A stretch of 64,000 nucleotides of DNA from Paenibacillus sp. FSL H7-0357 (GTDB lineage Bacteria > Bacillota > Bacilli > Paenibacillales > Paenibacillaceae): contig NZ_CP009241.1 of assembly GCF_000758525.1 (NCBI RefSeq), positions 4,588,001 to 4,652,000 on the forward strand, given 5' to 3'. Positions 16,342 to 25,894 of the stretch are shown here, piece after piece; within the stretch, counting starts at the first letter, position 1; each line of letters opens with the position of its first letter. The notes below the pieces were generated by a model. That model was not told where the DNA came from. It was given only the letters and a program-made list of their open reading frames with translations, and ran no database searches. Both the position numbers and the translations under genes were made by a program.

Positions 16342-17880
16342 TCAAGCACCCGGCCGGATGGCCACAGGATCGGTCTCATGAACATCATTCGGCTCATGCT
16401 GCTCCGCAGGGAGCTCTTCATCCAACCACCAATGATCCTCTCCAAGCAGCTCATCGGCCGCATCCGGTCCGTAGGAACCCGCAGCATACGAATGAAGCGG
16501 CAGAGTGCCTTCCTCAGTGGCTTCAATAATCGGCTGAACCCACTGCCAGGACAGCTCGACTTCCTCCCAATGGGCAAAGAAAGTAGCATCTCCAAGCAAA
16601 GCATCGTAAATCAGGTTCTCGTAAGCTTCCGGCAGATCCGGATTACCGGATTCATGCTTAATGCTGACCGGCTCCAGCTGCCCGTGCTGGCGCGGATTTT
16701 TGGTGTTCAGCTGCAGTGAGATACCTTCGCCGGGACCGATTTCGATCACCAGCAGGTTAGGATCAAGATCCAGCTTCCCTCTGTTTTTGTTATGCAAATC
16801 ATTAAACGGTTCTTTGAACTCTATAACGATTCTTGTTGATTTCTCTTTCATCCGTTTACCGGTACGGATATAAAACGGCACCTCACTCCATAATGGATCA
16901 TCAATCCAAAGGCGGGCCGCGATATAAGTCTCATTCTGCGAAGAAGCTTCAATTCCCGGCTCGGAAGTATAGCCGGCTACCTTGCTGCCCCGGATTTCAC
17001 CGGCGGCATATTGTCCACGGACCACATGCCGGGCCACGTCTTCTTTCAGCAAGGGGCGCACCGAGCGGATCACATGCCGCTTCTTGCTGCGGACATCTTC
17101 CGGCGTACTGCCCTTGGGAAGCTGCATCGCCATCATCATCAGCAGCTGCAGCATATGGTTCTGGAACATATCGCGCAGAGCACCGGCTTTGTCATAATAA
17201 CCTGCCCTTTCCTCTACCCCAACCGTCTCAGCGGCTGTAATCTGAACATTGGCGATATAGCGGTTCTGCCACAACGCTCTCAGCACCGGATTCGAATATT
17301 TCAGCACTTCAAGATTCTGGACCATCGGTTTACCCAGGAAGTGGTCGATCCGGAAGATTTCCTCTTCTGTAAAAGCTGCATTCAGGCTGTCATTCAGCTC
17401 CCGCGCCGATTTCAAATCTCTGCCGAACGGTTTCTCGATGATCAGGCGTTTCCAGCCTTTGGTGTCACCTAGTCCGCTTGTGTTAATGTTGCCGGCAATT
17501 GGCCCGAAAAATTCAGGACCTACAGACAAATAAAACATCCGGTTCTCCGGAATGTTCAGCAGTTCCTCACGGCGCTGCACATGCGCCAGCAATTTCTTAT
17601 AATCCTCCGGACGTCCAACGTCCAGCACGCTATATTCAAAAGCCAGCAGGAAATCCTGCAGCTCCGCCGATTCTTCTACCTTCCGCCGGGAAAAGGTGCG
17701 CAGCGAATCCAGCACTTGCGCCTGGAAGGTTTCGTTACTGAGCTCTCTTCTGCCGAGACCAATGACCGAGAGAGGACCGGAAAGCTTGCCATCTGCGAAC
17801 AAGTTATATAATGCAGGGTATATTTTACGTTTTGCCAAATCTCCTGTGGCGCCAAAAAGTACAAAGGTTGATGATTCCAC
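16342..17880 (-). CDS. zwf: Glucose-6-phosphate 1-dehydrogenase
   Basis: First enzyme of the oxidative pentose phosphate route, reducing NADP+. 512 residues from the proposed GTG start. FVLFGATGDLAKRKIYPALYNLF is the nucleotide-binding segment (seen as FVLFGATGDLAKRK plus IYPALYNLF), the active-site RIDHFLGKPMVQN includes the catalytic histidine, and GKRMKEKSTRIVIEFK and the C-terminal SYAAGSYGPDAADELL are typical. GGGAGG is 7 nt from GTG 17880; the ATG at 17886 is only 1 nt from it and a TTG at 17904 has none, so 17880 is preferred. Cotranscribed with gnd. Confidence 0.94.
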   Translation of the reverse strand: MESSTFVLFGATGDLAKRKIYPALYNLFADGKLSGPLSVIGLGRRELSNETFQAQVLDSLRTFSRRKVEESAELQDFLLAFEYSVLDVGRPEDYKKLLAHVQRREELLNIPENRMFYLSVGPEFFGPIAGNINTSGLGDTKGWKRLIIEKPFGRDLKSARELNDSLNAAFTEEEIFRIDHFLGKPMVQNLEVLKYSNPVLRALWQNRYIANVQITAAETVGVEERAGYYDKAGALRDMFQNHMLQLLMMMAMQLPKGSTPEDVRSKKRHVIRSVRPLLKEDVARHVVRGQYAAGEIRGSKVAGYTSEPGIEASSQNETYIAARLWIDDPLWSEVPFYIRTGKRMKEKSTRIVIEFKEPFNDLHNKNRGKLDLDPNLLVIEIGPGEGISLQLNTKNPRQHGQLEPVSIKHESGNPDLPEAYENLIYDALLGDATFFAHWEEVELSWQWVQPIIEATEEGTLPLHSYAAGSYGPDAADELLGEDHWWLDEELPAEQHEPNDVHETDPVAIRPGA

Positions 17881-17951
17881 TTTCATTCCTCCCGTTGTTG
17901 TCAAATGTTTATGAGGTTACTTATTATTACTCGCAAACTTTTATAACACCC

Positions 17952-17980
17952 ATCATACGACTGCAAAAAGTATTCGTCAA
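17952..17980 (-). promoter_or_regulatory. Sigma-A promoter of zwf-gnd
   Basis: TTGACG (17980-17975) and TATGAT (17957-17952) are separated by 17 nt, about 75 nt before the zwf start. An imperfect dyad, TTACGAAAA ... TTTTCACGAA, lies just upstream, between this promoter and the divergent HxlR gene. Confidence 0.7.
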
Positions 17981-18080
17981 CCTCATTCTGACATTTACGA
18001 AAAGTACTTATTTTCACGAACTCTTCACTATGCTATAGTAAGGAGGATATTAATAATAACTGTGAGGGGTGGGAAAGGCA

Positions 18081-18395
18081 ATGAAGCAGGATTTCAAACC
18101 GTTGCTCGCCAAGGTGGAACATGCCTATCATATCATCGGGAAGAAATGGGTTAATCTTATCATCCACGTTTTAATGGAAGGACCCAAGCGCTTCAGCGAG
18201 CTGCATGCCATCATCCCGGATTTAAGCAAACGAATGCTGAATGAACGCTTGAAGGAGCTTGAAGAGTGCGGGTTGCTAAATCGTGTGGTCATCCCGGACC
18301 GCCCCGTAAAAACGGAATATTCGTTAACGGAAAAAGGGCAGGAGCTTGGAGCAGCACTCTGCCATGTGGAGGTATGGGCGATGAAATGGTTATAG
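18081..18395 (+). CDS. HxlR-family winged-helix transcriptional regulator
   Basis: 104-residue DUF24/HxlR protein. The winged helix runs through almost the whole chain: HIIGKKWVNLIIHVLMEGPKRFSEL, then IIPDLSKRMLNERLKELEECGLL and the wing VVIPDRPVKTEYSLTEKG. Members sense electrophiles, quinones or oxidants through a conserved N-terminal cysteine in some cases; here the only cysteines are late (ECGLL, ALCHVE), so thiol sensing at the usual site is not supported. The ATG at 18081 is chosen over an in-frame GTG at 18069 because GAGGGGTGG fits it better. It is divergent from zwf-gnd and may regulate itself, zwf, or the OYE promoter elsewhere in the window (all inference). Confidence 0.85.
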   Translation: MKQDFKPLLAKVEHAYHIIGKKWVNLIIHVLMEGPKRFSELHAIIPDLSKRMLNERLKELEECGLLNRVVIPDRPVKTEYSLTEKGQELGAALCHVEVWAMKWL

Positions 18396-18410
18396 CTCCA
18401 GCCCCTTACC

Positions 18411-18462
18411 GTAAAAAAGAGGGAGTACCCAAGCCTTAACGGCTTCCGGTTCTCCCTCTTTT
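18411..18462. terminator. Bidirectional terminator
   Basis: GAGGGAG (18419-18425) pairs with CTCCCTC (18452-18458), with inner AAGCC/GGCTT pairing; A-run on the left and T-run on the right. It serves both the HxlR gene and the convergent GH43 gene. Confidence 0.88.
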
Positions 18463-18496
18463 CGGGTTACTATTGTTTGCAAATGTCTGTTTCTTT

Positions 18497-21400
18497 TTAA
18501 TTAATGTTCAGATTGTACTCTGCCAGCACGTCTTCCGCCGAAAGCGTATTGCTATAGACCTTCAGTTCGTCGATCAACCCTTTGAACGGTGGATTCCAGT
18601 AATTAATGCCCAGAGTGAATACGGCATTCTTATTGATAAACACATCCGGGAAGCCCGTGCCGGAGAATTTCTCCGATCCGTTGATGTACACTTTGACTTC
18701 ACCTTCACGTACTGTAAAAGCAACATGTGTCCACTCATTCAGCGGGATTAGCAGACCGGTTAAAGCATCATACCAGGCCGTTCCTGACCATAGCAGCGTC
18801 TGGCCGCCGGCATTTTGCAGAACCAGGCTGATCCAGCTGTCCATGGTGCTTGCACCGAAAAAGGTGGTCGTGAAATCCGTCAGCTGCGCTGGATTTAACC
18901 ACATGGAGACAGAGTAGGTGCTGCTGTTCAAAAGCCCGTCAGGCAGCCGGATACCGGATGTACCATCGAACACGGCCGCCTGTCCGGCAACACCTGTCCC
19001 ATAGGTAATACTGCCGACCGTCGCACTGTCCACTTTGTCACCGGTTGCCTTGCCCGCCGCAGACAGCTGCAGCGAATCCAGTAAATTGCCGTCAAACGCA
19101 TAATAAGCTATTTTCCCATCTGTAACCTTCACTTGATAGCTGGAAGTAACCGCGCTGCCATCTGTCGCCTTTGCAGTAATACTTGCATCCCCGACCTTCA
19201 GAGCCGTTACTACACCTGTCACAGCATCGACAACTGCGACCTCGGGAGTGCTTGAGCTCCACTCCAGCTGCTGGTTGCCGGCATTGGCAGGCAGTATGCT
19301 GACCACCGGGGTATAACTGTTGCCTGCAGCTACTTGTTGGACTGCTGTACCGAATGATATCGAAGTCACCTTCGTATCCGTTTCCGGCTCACCATTCACC
19401 AGCCAGCCCACGGCTTCCGGAGACAATGCTTTTTCATAGACCCGGAACTTGTCAACCAGGCCTTTGTACGGAATATCCCAATAGTTGACGCCGAGGGCAA
19501 ACACGCCGGAATCATCTGTAAATACGTTGGTAAATCCGCTTTTCGTTGATTTCAGCACACCATTCACATACATTTTGACTGTGCCGGCATCGTAGGTAAA
19601 AGCCACGTGAGACCATTCACCTGCCTTAATCTGCAGGCCCGTATCCGCATCCATCCAGGCCTCACTGCCAAACCACAAGCGGGTGGTTGCGACACCGTTG
19701 CCGTAAGGAAGCAGGCTGATCCAGTTCGTATCGGACTTTGCTCCGAAGAACGCAGTCGTAAAGGCGGTCAGTTCATCCGGATTCAGCCACATGCCCACGG
19801 AATAGGAGCTTCCGGAAATCAGGCCGTTTGGCAAACGGATGCCGGATCTGCCATCCAATTGCGCTGCCTGTCCGTCTTCACCGCTTACATAAGTGATCGT
19901 ACCGCCGGTGTTGTTCACCCGGTTCCCCGTTTCCGTCCCCGCTTCAAGCCGTCCGCCGCTTTCCTCGAGATTGCCCTCAAAGTCATAGGCGCCAACTAAA
20001 CCGTCCTCCAGTTGACTGCCGCTAAGTGCTACAACACCTACTGTGAAGGTTTTGGTAGCGCTCGCCTGGCCAAGCCGAATCGTAGCCGTCAGTTCCACAG
20101 ACGTGTCACCGCTGCCAACCTCCGGCCGTGTTACCTTCCCGTCATTTCCAACAATCGCTTCATTGGATGAAGACCAAGTTATCGCAATACCGCGTACGCC
20201 TTCGCTCGGCAGGGTTAGATCCTTATACACTTTACTTGTGTTGCCAAGTGTCAGGCCGCTTGTAGCATTGGCCACCAGCTGCTCATCGCTCAGCGTTTCC
20301 AGCGCGCTGCCCCAGACGGCAATCCCTTGATCCGACATGGCAGTGAAGGTCATGACATGATCTTGGCGCGTGGAATCCCACAGCTTGACGAAGACACCTT
20401 TGTACAGCCGTTCAACGGCAGTGCCATTTTGTGTCTCGTTGATGAGCAGGTCAGCATAATAATCGTCTTTCAGTTTCCAGGTCCCGGTCACCGATCCTGC
20501 AATGGTTCCGTCTGCCAGGAGTTCAATATCGGCGCTTGATTTGATTTTGGCGCTGATATCCTTGCCATGGTTGATGAACTGATAGGCACCGGCGATGTCT
20601 TCCGCCGCTACTTTGCCGATAGTTTCGCCGGAGTAACGGTGCGGCGCGACCACCGGCCAGCCGTCCTCGTTCATGAACATCTGGTGTACGCGAAGCTCAT
20701 GAGCTTCGCCCCGGTAAGGGAACCGGGTATGGAAGAAGTTGAACGTCTTCCCGCTGTCTTCATCGTAATATACCGAATTATGGCCGGATGAGACATAGCC
20801 ATAGACCGGGAACTCCGGATCGCCGTTCACGTTCGTGAACAGGAAGTTGCCCAGCAGCTTGTTGCCGTATGCCGAGTGGTCACCATCCGTGGTGAGCACC
20901 GCATCCTGCCCTGCTGCATCCTTGTAAGGACCGCTTGGGCTGCTCGAACGGAACTGCCGCATACTGTAGCCGCCATCTGCCGCAAGACCGCCATAGGTTA
21001 CATATAAATAGTAGTAGTCCGTATTTTTGTCGTACATTACATACGGGCCTTCACCGGATTTATAATTGCCTCCCGAGATTTTGGTTCCAAAATAGCGGTC
21101 GATGATTCTGCCGTCCGCTGTCGTCCCGTCTTCTCCGGGATACTTGGGCCCGCCGGTTGCAGGATCAACCTCCAGCACGAAAATCCCGCCCGACCATGAT
21201 CCGTAGGTCATCCACAGCTTGCCGTCCTTGTCATAGAACAGAGTAGGGTCAATTGCGTTTGTATACATTTTATTGTTATACGTACCATCGGTATTAAACC
21301 AGGCCGGATTCATTGCCTCCAGTGTTCCATCATCAATCAACGCCTGAATGTTGGTATTCGTCCATTTTTTGTTGACATCACTGTTCGCATCATAAGCTTC

Positions 21401-23260
21401 GCCTGCCGTGAAGCCGGAATACAGCACGGTTCCCCCGTAGGTGTAAGGTCCTTTAATATTTTGCGAAACGGCGTAGCCAATGGCTGAACGAATATAGGTG
21501 GAGGAAGTGGAATAATACATCATATAAGTGCCCTTGGTTCCATCCTCGTTAACATAGTCCTCATTCCAGAAAACATCCGGTGCCCAAACGGAGAAACCGC
21601 CTTTGCTGTCGGAATCGTTCTCCCCGGCCCAGGCGAAGGATTCCGCCAGATTCGCGGAAAGATCACCGTAGAGTGTATTATCCGGCGTTTTATAGCCGTT
21701 GGTGAAAGTGCTCCAATTCATCAAATCTTGCGACTCAGCCGCCTCGATATGCGAACCGAAGACATAATACGTATCGCCGTCCTTCACAACTGAGGGATCA
21801 TGCACAGATACATTGCTGAACACCGGCGCGGTCGCTTCCGGCGAAACCACCGGTGTCGCCGTTGGTGACGGCGTTGGTTTCGCACTTGGTGTCGCACTTG
21901 GCATCGTACTTGGTGTAGCTGTCGGTGATATCGGGGTCCCTCCCCCGATGCCCGCAGTCGCTGTAGCAGTAGCCGTTGCCGCTGGTGTTTCCAGCTTGAT
22001 CAGGGAGCTGTAGGCCGGGTCAAAAATCACCTTGCCGCTGCCTTGGACAGTAATCTGCTCCTTCACGCCGACCTTCAGATTTTTGATCTCCGTGCCCGCT
22101 TCCACACGCAGTCCCGTCTTACGGTTAAGCGTCATGTCAGTGATGCTGCCTCTGTTTAATACCAATGTCGGCTCACCCAGTGCATTCACGACTACCGAGT
22201 CGAAGCTGCCGCTAAGCTGTACCACCGAATTTTTGGACAATGTCTGTTCCAGTGTAATTTTACTGAAGCCCGTCCCGGTTGCAGCTGCATCCTCCTCAAG
22301 CTTGACGCCAGACTGAACAATGACGTCCGTTACAGCACTGCTGCCTTTGGCTATGACGCGCAGCTTCCCGTTCTTTTTGTTCACCACCAGCCTGGAAGCC
22401 GTCGAATTGCTCATGACAACGCTGTTTTCACCACCGCCAGTGACAACTATTTTGCCTGCAACCTTTACGTTGTCGAGGGTAATGTCCCCTTCAGCAATTC
22501 CTTCCGTGAGATACAAGTTGCCCGCGATGCTGGCGTTCTTGAGCTCCACTCCGGCGGTGCTGACAATAACGTTCCGGGCAGTCAAATCGCTGTAGGTTCC
22601 GCTCTTGAGGATGATTTGCCCGGACAGCTTGCTAATTAACCGCAGTGCCTCAGCTCTCGTTACCGCTCGTTTCCCCTTAATGCTGCCATCCTCGTACCCG
22701 CTGAGGAAACCGTCTCCCAGCAAAGTAAGTACAGCTTCCCTGCTCCACTCCGGCAGCTCCACGGCATCCTTCGGCGCGGCAGCGGCGGCTGAAGCATCAA
22801 GCTGGAACAACCGATACAGCATCACGGCCGCTTCCTGGCGGCTGACCGTTTGGGCGGGACGGAAGGTACCGTCGCCGTAACCCGACACAAAACCGGCTGA
22901 TACCGCTTTCATAACCTCGTTATAATAAACGCTTCCTTCCGCAACATCACTAAACCTGCTCTCGCTCAGAGTCTGCAGATTAAATACTCTGCCTACAAGT
23001 GAAACCCACTCTGCGCGGGTGATATTCTGCTCCGGTTTATAAACACCGTTCCCATAACCCGTGAGCAGACCATTATCTACCCATGTCTGAAAATCATCCT
23101 GTGCCCAGTGGCCTGTATAGTCAGGCACTGAGATTTTGGTGGTAAGCTGCCCCGCCTTGTCATTATCTTTCACAGTCCCGGAAGCCGCCATGATCGGCGA
23201 AAGCACAAGCAGCAGCAGCGCAAGAAACGAAGACGTTAGCTTGCCAGTCATCTTGTTCAA
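18497..23260 (-). CDS. S-layer-anchored modular GH43 arabinanase-like protein (3xSLH, beta-solenoid, GH43, 2xLamG, Big2)
   Basis: 1587-residue secreted protein. Order: signal peptide (1-26), SLH repeats at about 45-92, 102-152 and 166-212, a repetitive beta-strand region (220-415) of the sort found after SLH domains in Paenibacillus, a Thr/Pro/Ala linker (427-478), and a GH43 five-bladed propeller from 480. The catalytic trio is visible as Asp488 (HDPS), Asp671 (AIDPTLF) and Glu737 (SGEGPY). The GH43 resembles the long arabinan endo-1,5-alpha-L-arabinosidases of Bacillus. A C-terminal Ig-like segment, a LamG/ConA-like domain (DGLVGAYDFEGNL), a Big2 domain (VTSISFGTAVQ ...) and a second LamG domain follow. 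TTG start with GGAGG 9 nt upstream. SLH anchoring would keep the enzyme on the cell wall. The substrate (arabinan) is a family-level call. Confidence 0.88.
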   Translation of the reverse strand: MNKMTGKLTSSFLALLLLVLSPIMAASGTVKDNDKAGQLTTKISVPDYTGHWAQDDFQTWVDNGLLTGYGNGVYKPEQNITRAEWVSLVGRVFNLQTLSESRFSDVAEGSVYYNEVMKAVSAGFVSGYGDGTFRPAQTVSRQEAAVMLYRLFQLDASAAAAAPKDAVELPEWSREAVLTLLGDGFLSGYEDGSIKGKRAVTRAEALRLISKLSGQIILKSGTYSDLTARNVIVSTAGVELKNASIAGNLYLTEGIAEGDITLDNVKVAGKIVVTGGGENSVVMSNSTASRLVVNKKNGKLRVIAKGSSAVTDVIVQSGVKLEEDAAATGTGFSKITLEQTLSKNSVVQLSGSFDSVVVNALGEPTLVLNRGSITDMTLNRKTGLRVEAGTEIKNLKVGVKEQITVQGSGKVIFDPAYSSLIKLETPAATATATATAGIGGGTPISPTATPSTMPSATPSAKPTPSPTATPVVSPEATAPVFSNVSVHDPSVVKDGDTYYVFGSHIEAAESQDLMNWSTFTNGYKTPDNTLYGDLSANLAESFAWAGENDSDSKGGFSVWAPDVFWNEDYVNEDGTKGTYMMYYSTSSTYIRSAIGYAVSQNIKGPYTYGGTVLYSGFTAGEAYDANSDVNKKWTNTNIQALIDDGTLEAMNPAWFNTDGTYNNKMYTNAIDPTLFYDKDGKLWMTYGSWSGGIFVLEVDPATGGPKYPGEDGTTADGRIIDRYFGTKISGGNYKSGEGPYVMYDKNTDYYYLYVTYGGLAADGGYSMRQFRSSSPSGPYKDAAGQDAVLTTDGDHSAYGNKLLGNFLFTNVNGDPEFPVYGYVSSGHNSVYYDEDSGKTFNFFHTRFPYRGEAHELRVHQMFMNEDGWPVVAPHRYSGETIGKVAAEDIAGAYQFINHGKDISAKIKSSADIELLADGTIAGSVTGTWKLKDDYYADLLINETQNGTAVERLYKGVFVKLWDSTRQDHVMTFTAMSDQGIAVWGSALETLSDEQLVANATSGLTLGNTSKVYKDLTLPSEGVRGIAITWSSSNEAIVGNDGKVTRPEVGSGDTSVELTATIRLGQASATKTFTVGVVALSGSQLEDGLVGAYDFEGNLEESGGRLEAGTETGNRVNNTGGTITYVSGEDGQAAQLDGRSGIRLPNGLISGSSYSVGMWLNPDELTAFTTAFFGAKSDTNWISLLPYGNGVATTRLWFGSEAWMDADTGLQIKAGEWSHVAFTYDAGTVKMYVNGVLKSTKSGFTNVFTDDSGVFALGVNYWDIPYKGLVDKFRVYEKALSPEAVGWLVNGEPETDTKVTSISFGTAVQQVAAGNSYTPVVSILPANAGNQQLEWSSSTPEVAVVDAVTGVVTALKVGDASITAKATDGSAVTSSYQVKVTDGKIAYYAFDGNLLDSLQLSAAGKATGDKVDSATVGSITYGTGVAGQAAVFDGTSGIRLPDGLLNSSTYSVSMWLNPAQLTDFTTTFFGASTMDSWISLVLQNAGGQTLLWSGTAWYDALTGLLIPLNEWTHVAFTVREGEVKVYINGSEKFSGTGFPDVFINKNAVFTLGINYWNPPFKGLIDELKVYSNTLSAEDVLAEYNLNIN

Positions 23261-23708
23261 ATGTGAGATCCTCCGATTCTAAAAAATAGTCATGCCTGGT
23301 CTTGCGATTACAATATCAGGAAATTAGCGGACTTCTTTCTGGTATGCAGCACCTCCCCTTTTATCGCCCATAAATAAAACGCTTTCATGTAGTCATTAAA
23401 AAAATGTTCTGCCGTAAGGTTTTGTTTATTTCATATAAATAAAAACTAAACCATCATAAATCGGCTTGAACGGTTTTATTTTAACGGCACAATCGGCAAT
23501 TAGTCAATTAGAATTTTATATTAAAATAAATCGTTTTATATTTATGTTGATTATAAACTTCAGCAAAATAAAAAATTGAAATGAAACGCTGTGATCCGCT
23601 TCAGGCTAGCAAATGTATGTATATCACTGCTACAGGAGTCGTTGACGAGGGAGTGCCTATGATACAATAAGGACACTAACGAAAGCCAAAATGTGGAGGT
23701 GAAAGATC
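23261..23708. other. A/T-rich intergenic region between divergent genes
   Basis: No credible ORF. Besides the cre-like site it has an A/T-rich stretch (23450-23580) with repeated (A/T)CGGTTTTAT-like words that may hold promoters or operators; no firm box assignment is possible. Confidence 0.5.
23374..23387 (-). promoter_or_regulatory. Candidate cre site upstream of the SLH-GH43 gene
   Basis: TGAAAGCGTTTTAT on the minus strand matches the cre consensus except at position 13. It lies about 115 nt before the start codon. Confidence 0.5.
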
Positions 23709-23903
23709 GTGTCAAAGTTTGAAACAACCGGGGTCATCACGGCGAATGTGTACAAGGTAAGCCCGGAGCAGAAAGAACAGCTTGATCTTCTGGAAGAGGA
23801 ACGACTTCAAAAGGCATGTGAGGAGGCAATACCGAATATTCTCAAGCGGTACGAACAGCGGCAGGAAGAGATCCGGCAGTTAAAGGATTCATCGAAGAAA
23901 TAA
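23709..23903 (+). CDS. Small conserved-looking protein of unknown function (64 aa)
   Basis: GTG start with GGAGGTG 7-8 nt upstream, a convincing initiation site. The protein is highly charged and mostly helical in prediction by eye: an N-terminal strand-like FETTGVITANVYKVS, then an acidic/basic helix rich in Glu, Gln and Lys (EQKEQLDLLEEERLQKACEEA) of coiled-coil character. No membrane segment and no recognised domain. It is monocistronic, with a 17-bp stem structure downstream. Confidence 0.65.
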   Translation: MSKFETTGVITANVYKVSPEQKEQLDLLEEERLQKACEEAIPNILKRYEQRQEEIRQLKDSSKK

Positions 23904-23972
23904 GCAAAAACCGATGACTATTATAGATCGAGTCGGCATTAAATGATAACGGAAACATTTATTTCGTTGCTA

Positions 23973-24020
23973 TATCAAAGAAGCCTGCAGGCACAAATGC
24001 GCATGCAGGCTTCTTTGATA
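23973..24020. terminator. Long-stem terminator-like structure
   Basis: A perfect 17-bp stem (TATCAAAGAAGCCTGCA and its complement) closes a 14-nt loop. U-residues are contributed by the arm itself (TTCTTT) rather than a tail. It stands between the 64-aa gene and the convergent GH43 unit. Confidence 0.65.
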
Positions 24021-24095
24021 ACTATCCAGTACAGAATCAAAAAAACGCGATGATTGCACTCACCTTGCTTACCGCAAGCAATGGAAGTCCTTGAG

Positions 24096-24296
24096 CTAAT
24101 TCACTGCGGTGATCCGCAAGGCCATATACTGCTTATCGGGCAGCTCGATGCGGTAATCTCCTCTTACTAACTCCTGCACAGCAGTGATGGTCATATTCCA
24201 CGTATCGATAATTTCAATCCGGTAATCATGATCGGGTGGCAAAATCAGCTTCTTAAAAGCCGGCCGCTGATTGCCGTGCCCATTTCCTCTTATTGC
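24096..24296 (-). pseudogene. C-terminal remnant of a DUF5605-type glycosidase
   Basis: A 66-codon open segment has no usable start and an in-frame TAG at its upstream edge. It reads ... GNQRPAFKKLILPPDHDYRI, EIIDTWNMTI, then GDYRIELPDKQYMALRIT, which has the look of the C-terminal beta-sandwich of DUF4038/DUF5060-type glycoside hydrolases (pattern RVDVIDTW.MTI ... ISLPGKPYLALRI). It begins 8 nt after the GH43 beta-xylosidase stop. The catalytic part is gone, so I interpret it as what remained after a deletion. Confidence 0.6.
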
Positions 24297-24304
24297 CTAC
24301 GCCA

Positions 24305-25894
24305 TTATCCTTCCAGAGCTTTATATTCAAAAAAGTCAAAATACGCCTTTTTACTCTGCTGGTCCAGGTCCTGGGCGCAGACTCCTGCATAGGAGCCGGT
24401 AAACCCAAGTTTGCCGCCGAATTCATCGGACAGTGTGCCGAAATCAAGCGGTGTGCACATCGCTGTCCAGACCTCTCCATCCGGGGAAGCGTAAAACACG
24501 ATATCCCGCCCGTTGATCTCTGCCTTGAGAAAATAGCGCTCCCAATCCTTCACCGAGATTTGCATGGAGGAGATTTCATCGTATTTACCGGCTCTGCACA
24601 GCACAACGCCAAGGCTTACGCCACGGATCTCATCGGCAGTTACCCGCAAATAATAATAGTCACTGTCATCGTAATAAAGTACCAGTCCCGCCATTTCCAT
24701 CATGCTAACAGGCTTGAACTCCATACAAGTGGACACCCTGCAGGCAAAATGCTGGATCGGGCGGGCGATCATACTCTGATTATGCAGGGAAGCCAGCGAT
24801 TCTCTGCCAGTCAGACGCAGAAAACCCGGACGCTCCGTCAAGCTGACCCATGAAGGATCAAAAGGAATACGAAGTCCCTGATAGGGATATCCCAGCTCTT
24901 CGCTGTCGAACTCATCGTGTTCCGGCAACGCTTCAAAGGGATGCGGCGGCAGATCCGGCGCCTCTGTCACAAGAGCAGGCAGCTTCCCGCCATGCGCCAG
25001 CCGCAGCCAACCGTCTTCGGTCCATACACAGCGCTGGATCGCCGTCTCTCTGCCGAGCGGATTCATCGTCCCTGTCCCGGGAATCGGGCGTGTGCACAAA
25101 TGGGCCATATACCATTCGCCATTCTGTGTTTCCACCAGTGACCCATGACCAGCCTGCTGGAAGGGATAGTTCAAGTCATGGGCGGTCGTCATTATCGGAT
25201 AATCGGGATCTGTTTCATAAGGTCCGGTCAAGCTGCGGCTTCTCGCCATGGTGACCATATGGTTCACACCTGTACCGCCTTCAGCAACAAGCAGATAGTA
25301 ATAACCATTGCGTTTGTACAATTGCGGACCTTCCGTAACTCCGGTCGGCGTCCCTTTATAGATTTCGTGCACCGGACCGGTCAGCTTGCCGGTTGAGAGA
25401 TCATATTCCTGCATAATAATACCGGAGAAATTGCTGTGGCTCTTGCGGAAATCCCAGCGCATATTTAGCAGCCATTTCCGGCCGTCTGTATCATGGAACA
25501 GAAAGGGATCAAATCCGCTGCCGTTCAGCCGGACCGGCTCACTCCATGGCCCCCTAATATCGGGCGCAGTAATGAGGTAGTTATGCAGATCCTTATACAC
25601 ACTCTTGCGGGATTTCACATCCGTAAACAGTAAATAATACAACCCGTTATCAAATGAAAGCGCCGGTGCCCAAATGGAGCCGGAACTTACGTTGCCGCGC
25701 AGATCAACCTGCGAAGACTCCGTCAGTACACGGGTAAGCGAGTGCCAGTGAATCAGGTCGCGTGAATGGTGGATCTCGACACCCGGGAACCATTCAAAAG
25801 TAGATGTAGCAATATAATAATCATCCCCAACCCGTAAAAAAGACGGATCGGGATGAAAACCGGTCAATACCGGATTCACAATCGGTTGCGCCAT
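24305..25894 (-). CDS. GH43 beta-xylosidase (xylan 1,4-beta-xylosidase type)
   Basis: 529 residues, the usual length of the GH43 beta-xylosidase subgroup, with no signal peptide, so a cytoplasmic enzyme acting on imported xylo-oligosaccharides. N-terminal five-bladed propeller with Asp16 (FHPDPSFL) as base, Asp129 (GFDPFLFHD) as modulator and Glu188 (VTEGPQLYK) as acid. From about 330 on there is the C-terminal ConA-like GH43_C2 domain (EFKPVSMMEMAGLVLYYDD). GGAGG is 10 nt upstream of the ATG. It is divergent from an AraC regulator that starts 137 nt away. Dual arabinofuranosidase activity is possible in this subgroup. Confidence 0.92.
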   Translation of the reverse strand: MAQPIVNPVLTGFHPDPSFLRVGDDYYIATSTFEWFPGVEIHHSRDLIHWHSLTRVLTESSQVDLRGNVSSGSIWAPALSFDNGLYYLLFTDVKSRKSVYKDLHNYLITAPDIRGPWSEPVRLNGSGFDPFLFHDTDGRKWLLNMRWDFRKSHSNFSGIIMQEYDLSTGKLTGPVHEIYKGTPTGVTEGPQLYKRNGYYYLLVAEGGTGVNHMVTMARSRSLTGPYETDPDYPIMTTAHDLNYPFQQAGHGSLVETQNGEWYMAHLCTRPIPGTGTMNPLGRETAIQRCVWTEDGWLRLAHGGKLPALVTEAPDLPPHPFEALPEHDEFDSEELGYPYQGLRIPFDPSWVSLTERPGFLRLTGRESLASLHNQSMIARPIQHFACRVSTCMEFKPVSMMEMAGLVLYYDDSDYYYLRVTADEIRGVSLGVVLCRAGKYDEISSMQISVKDWERYFLKAEINGRDIVFYASPDGEVWTAMCTPLDFGTLSDEFGGKLGFTGSYAGVCAQDLDQQSKKAYFDFFEYKALEG

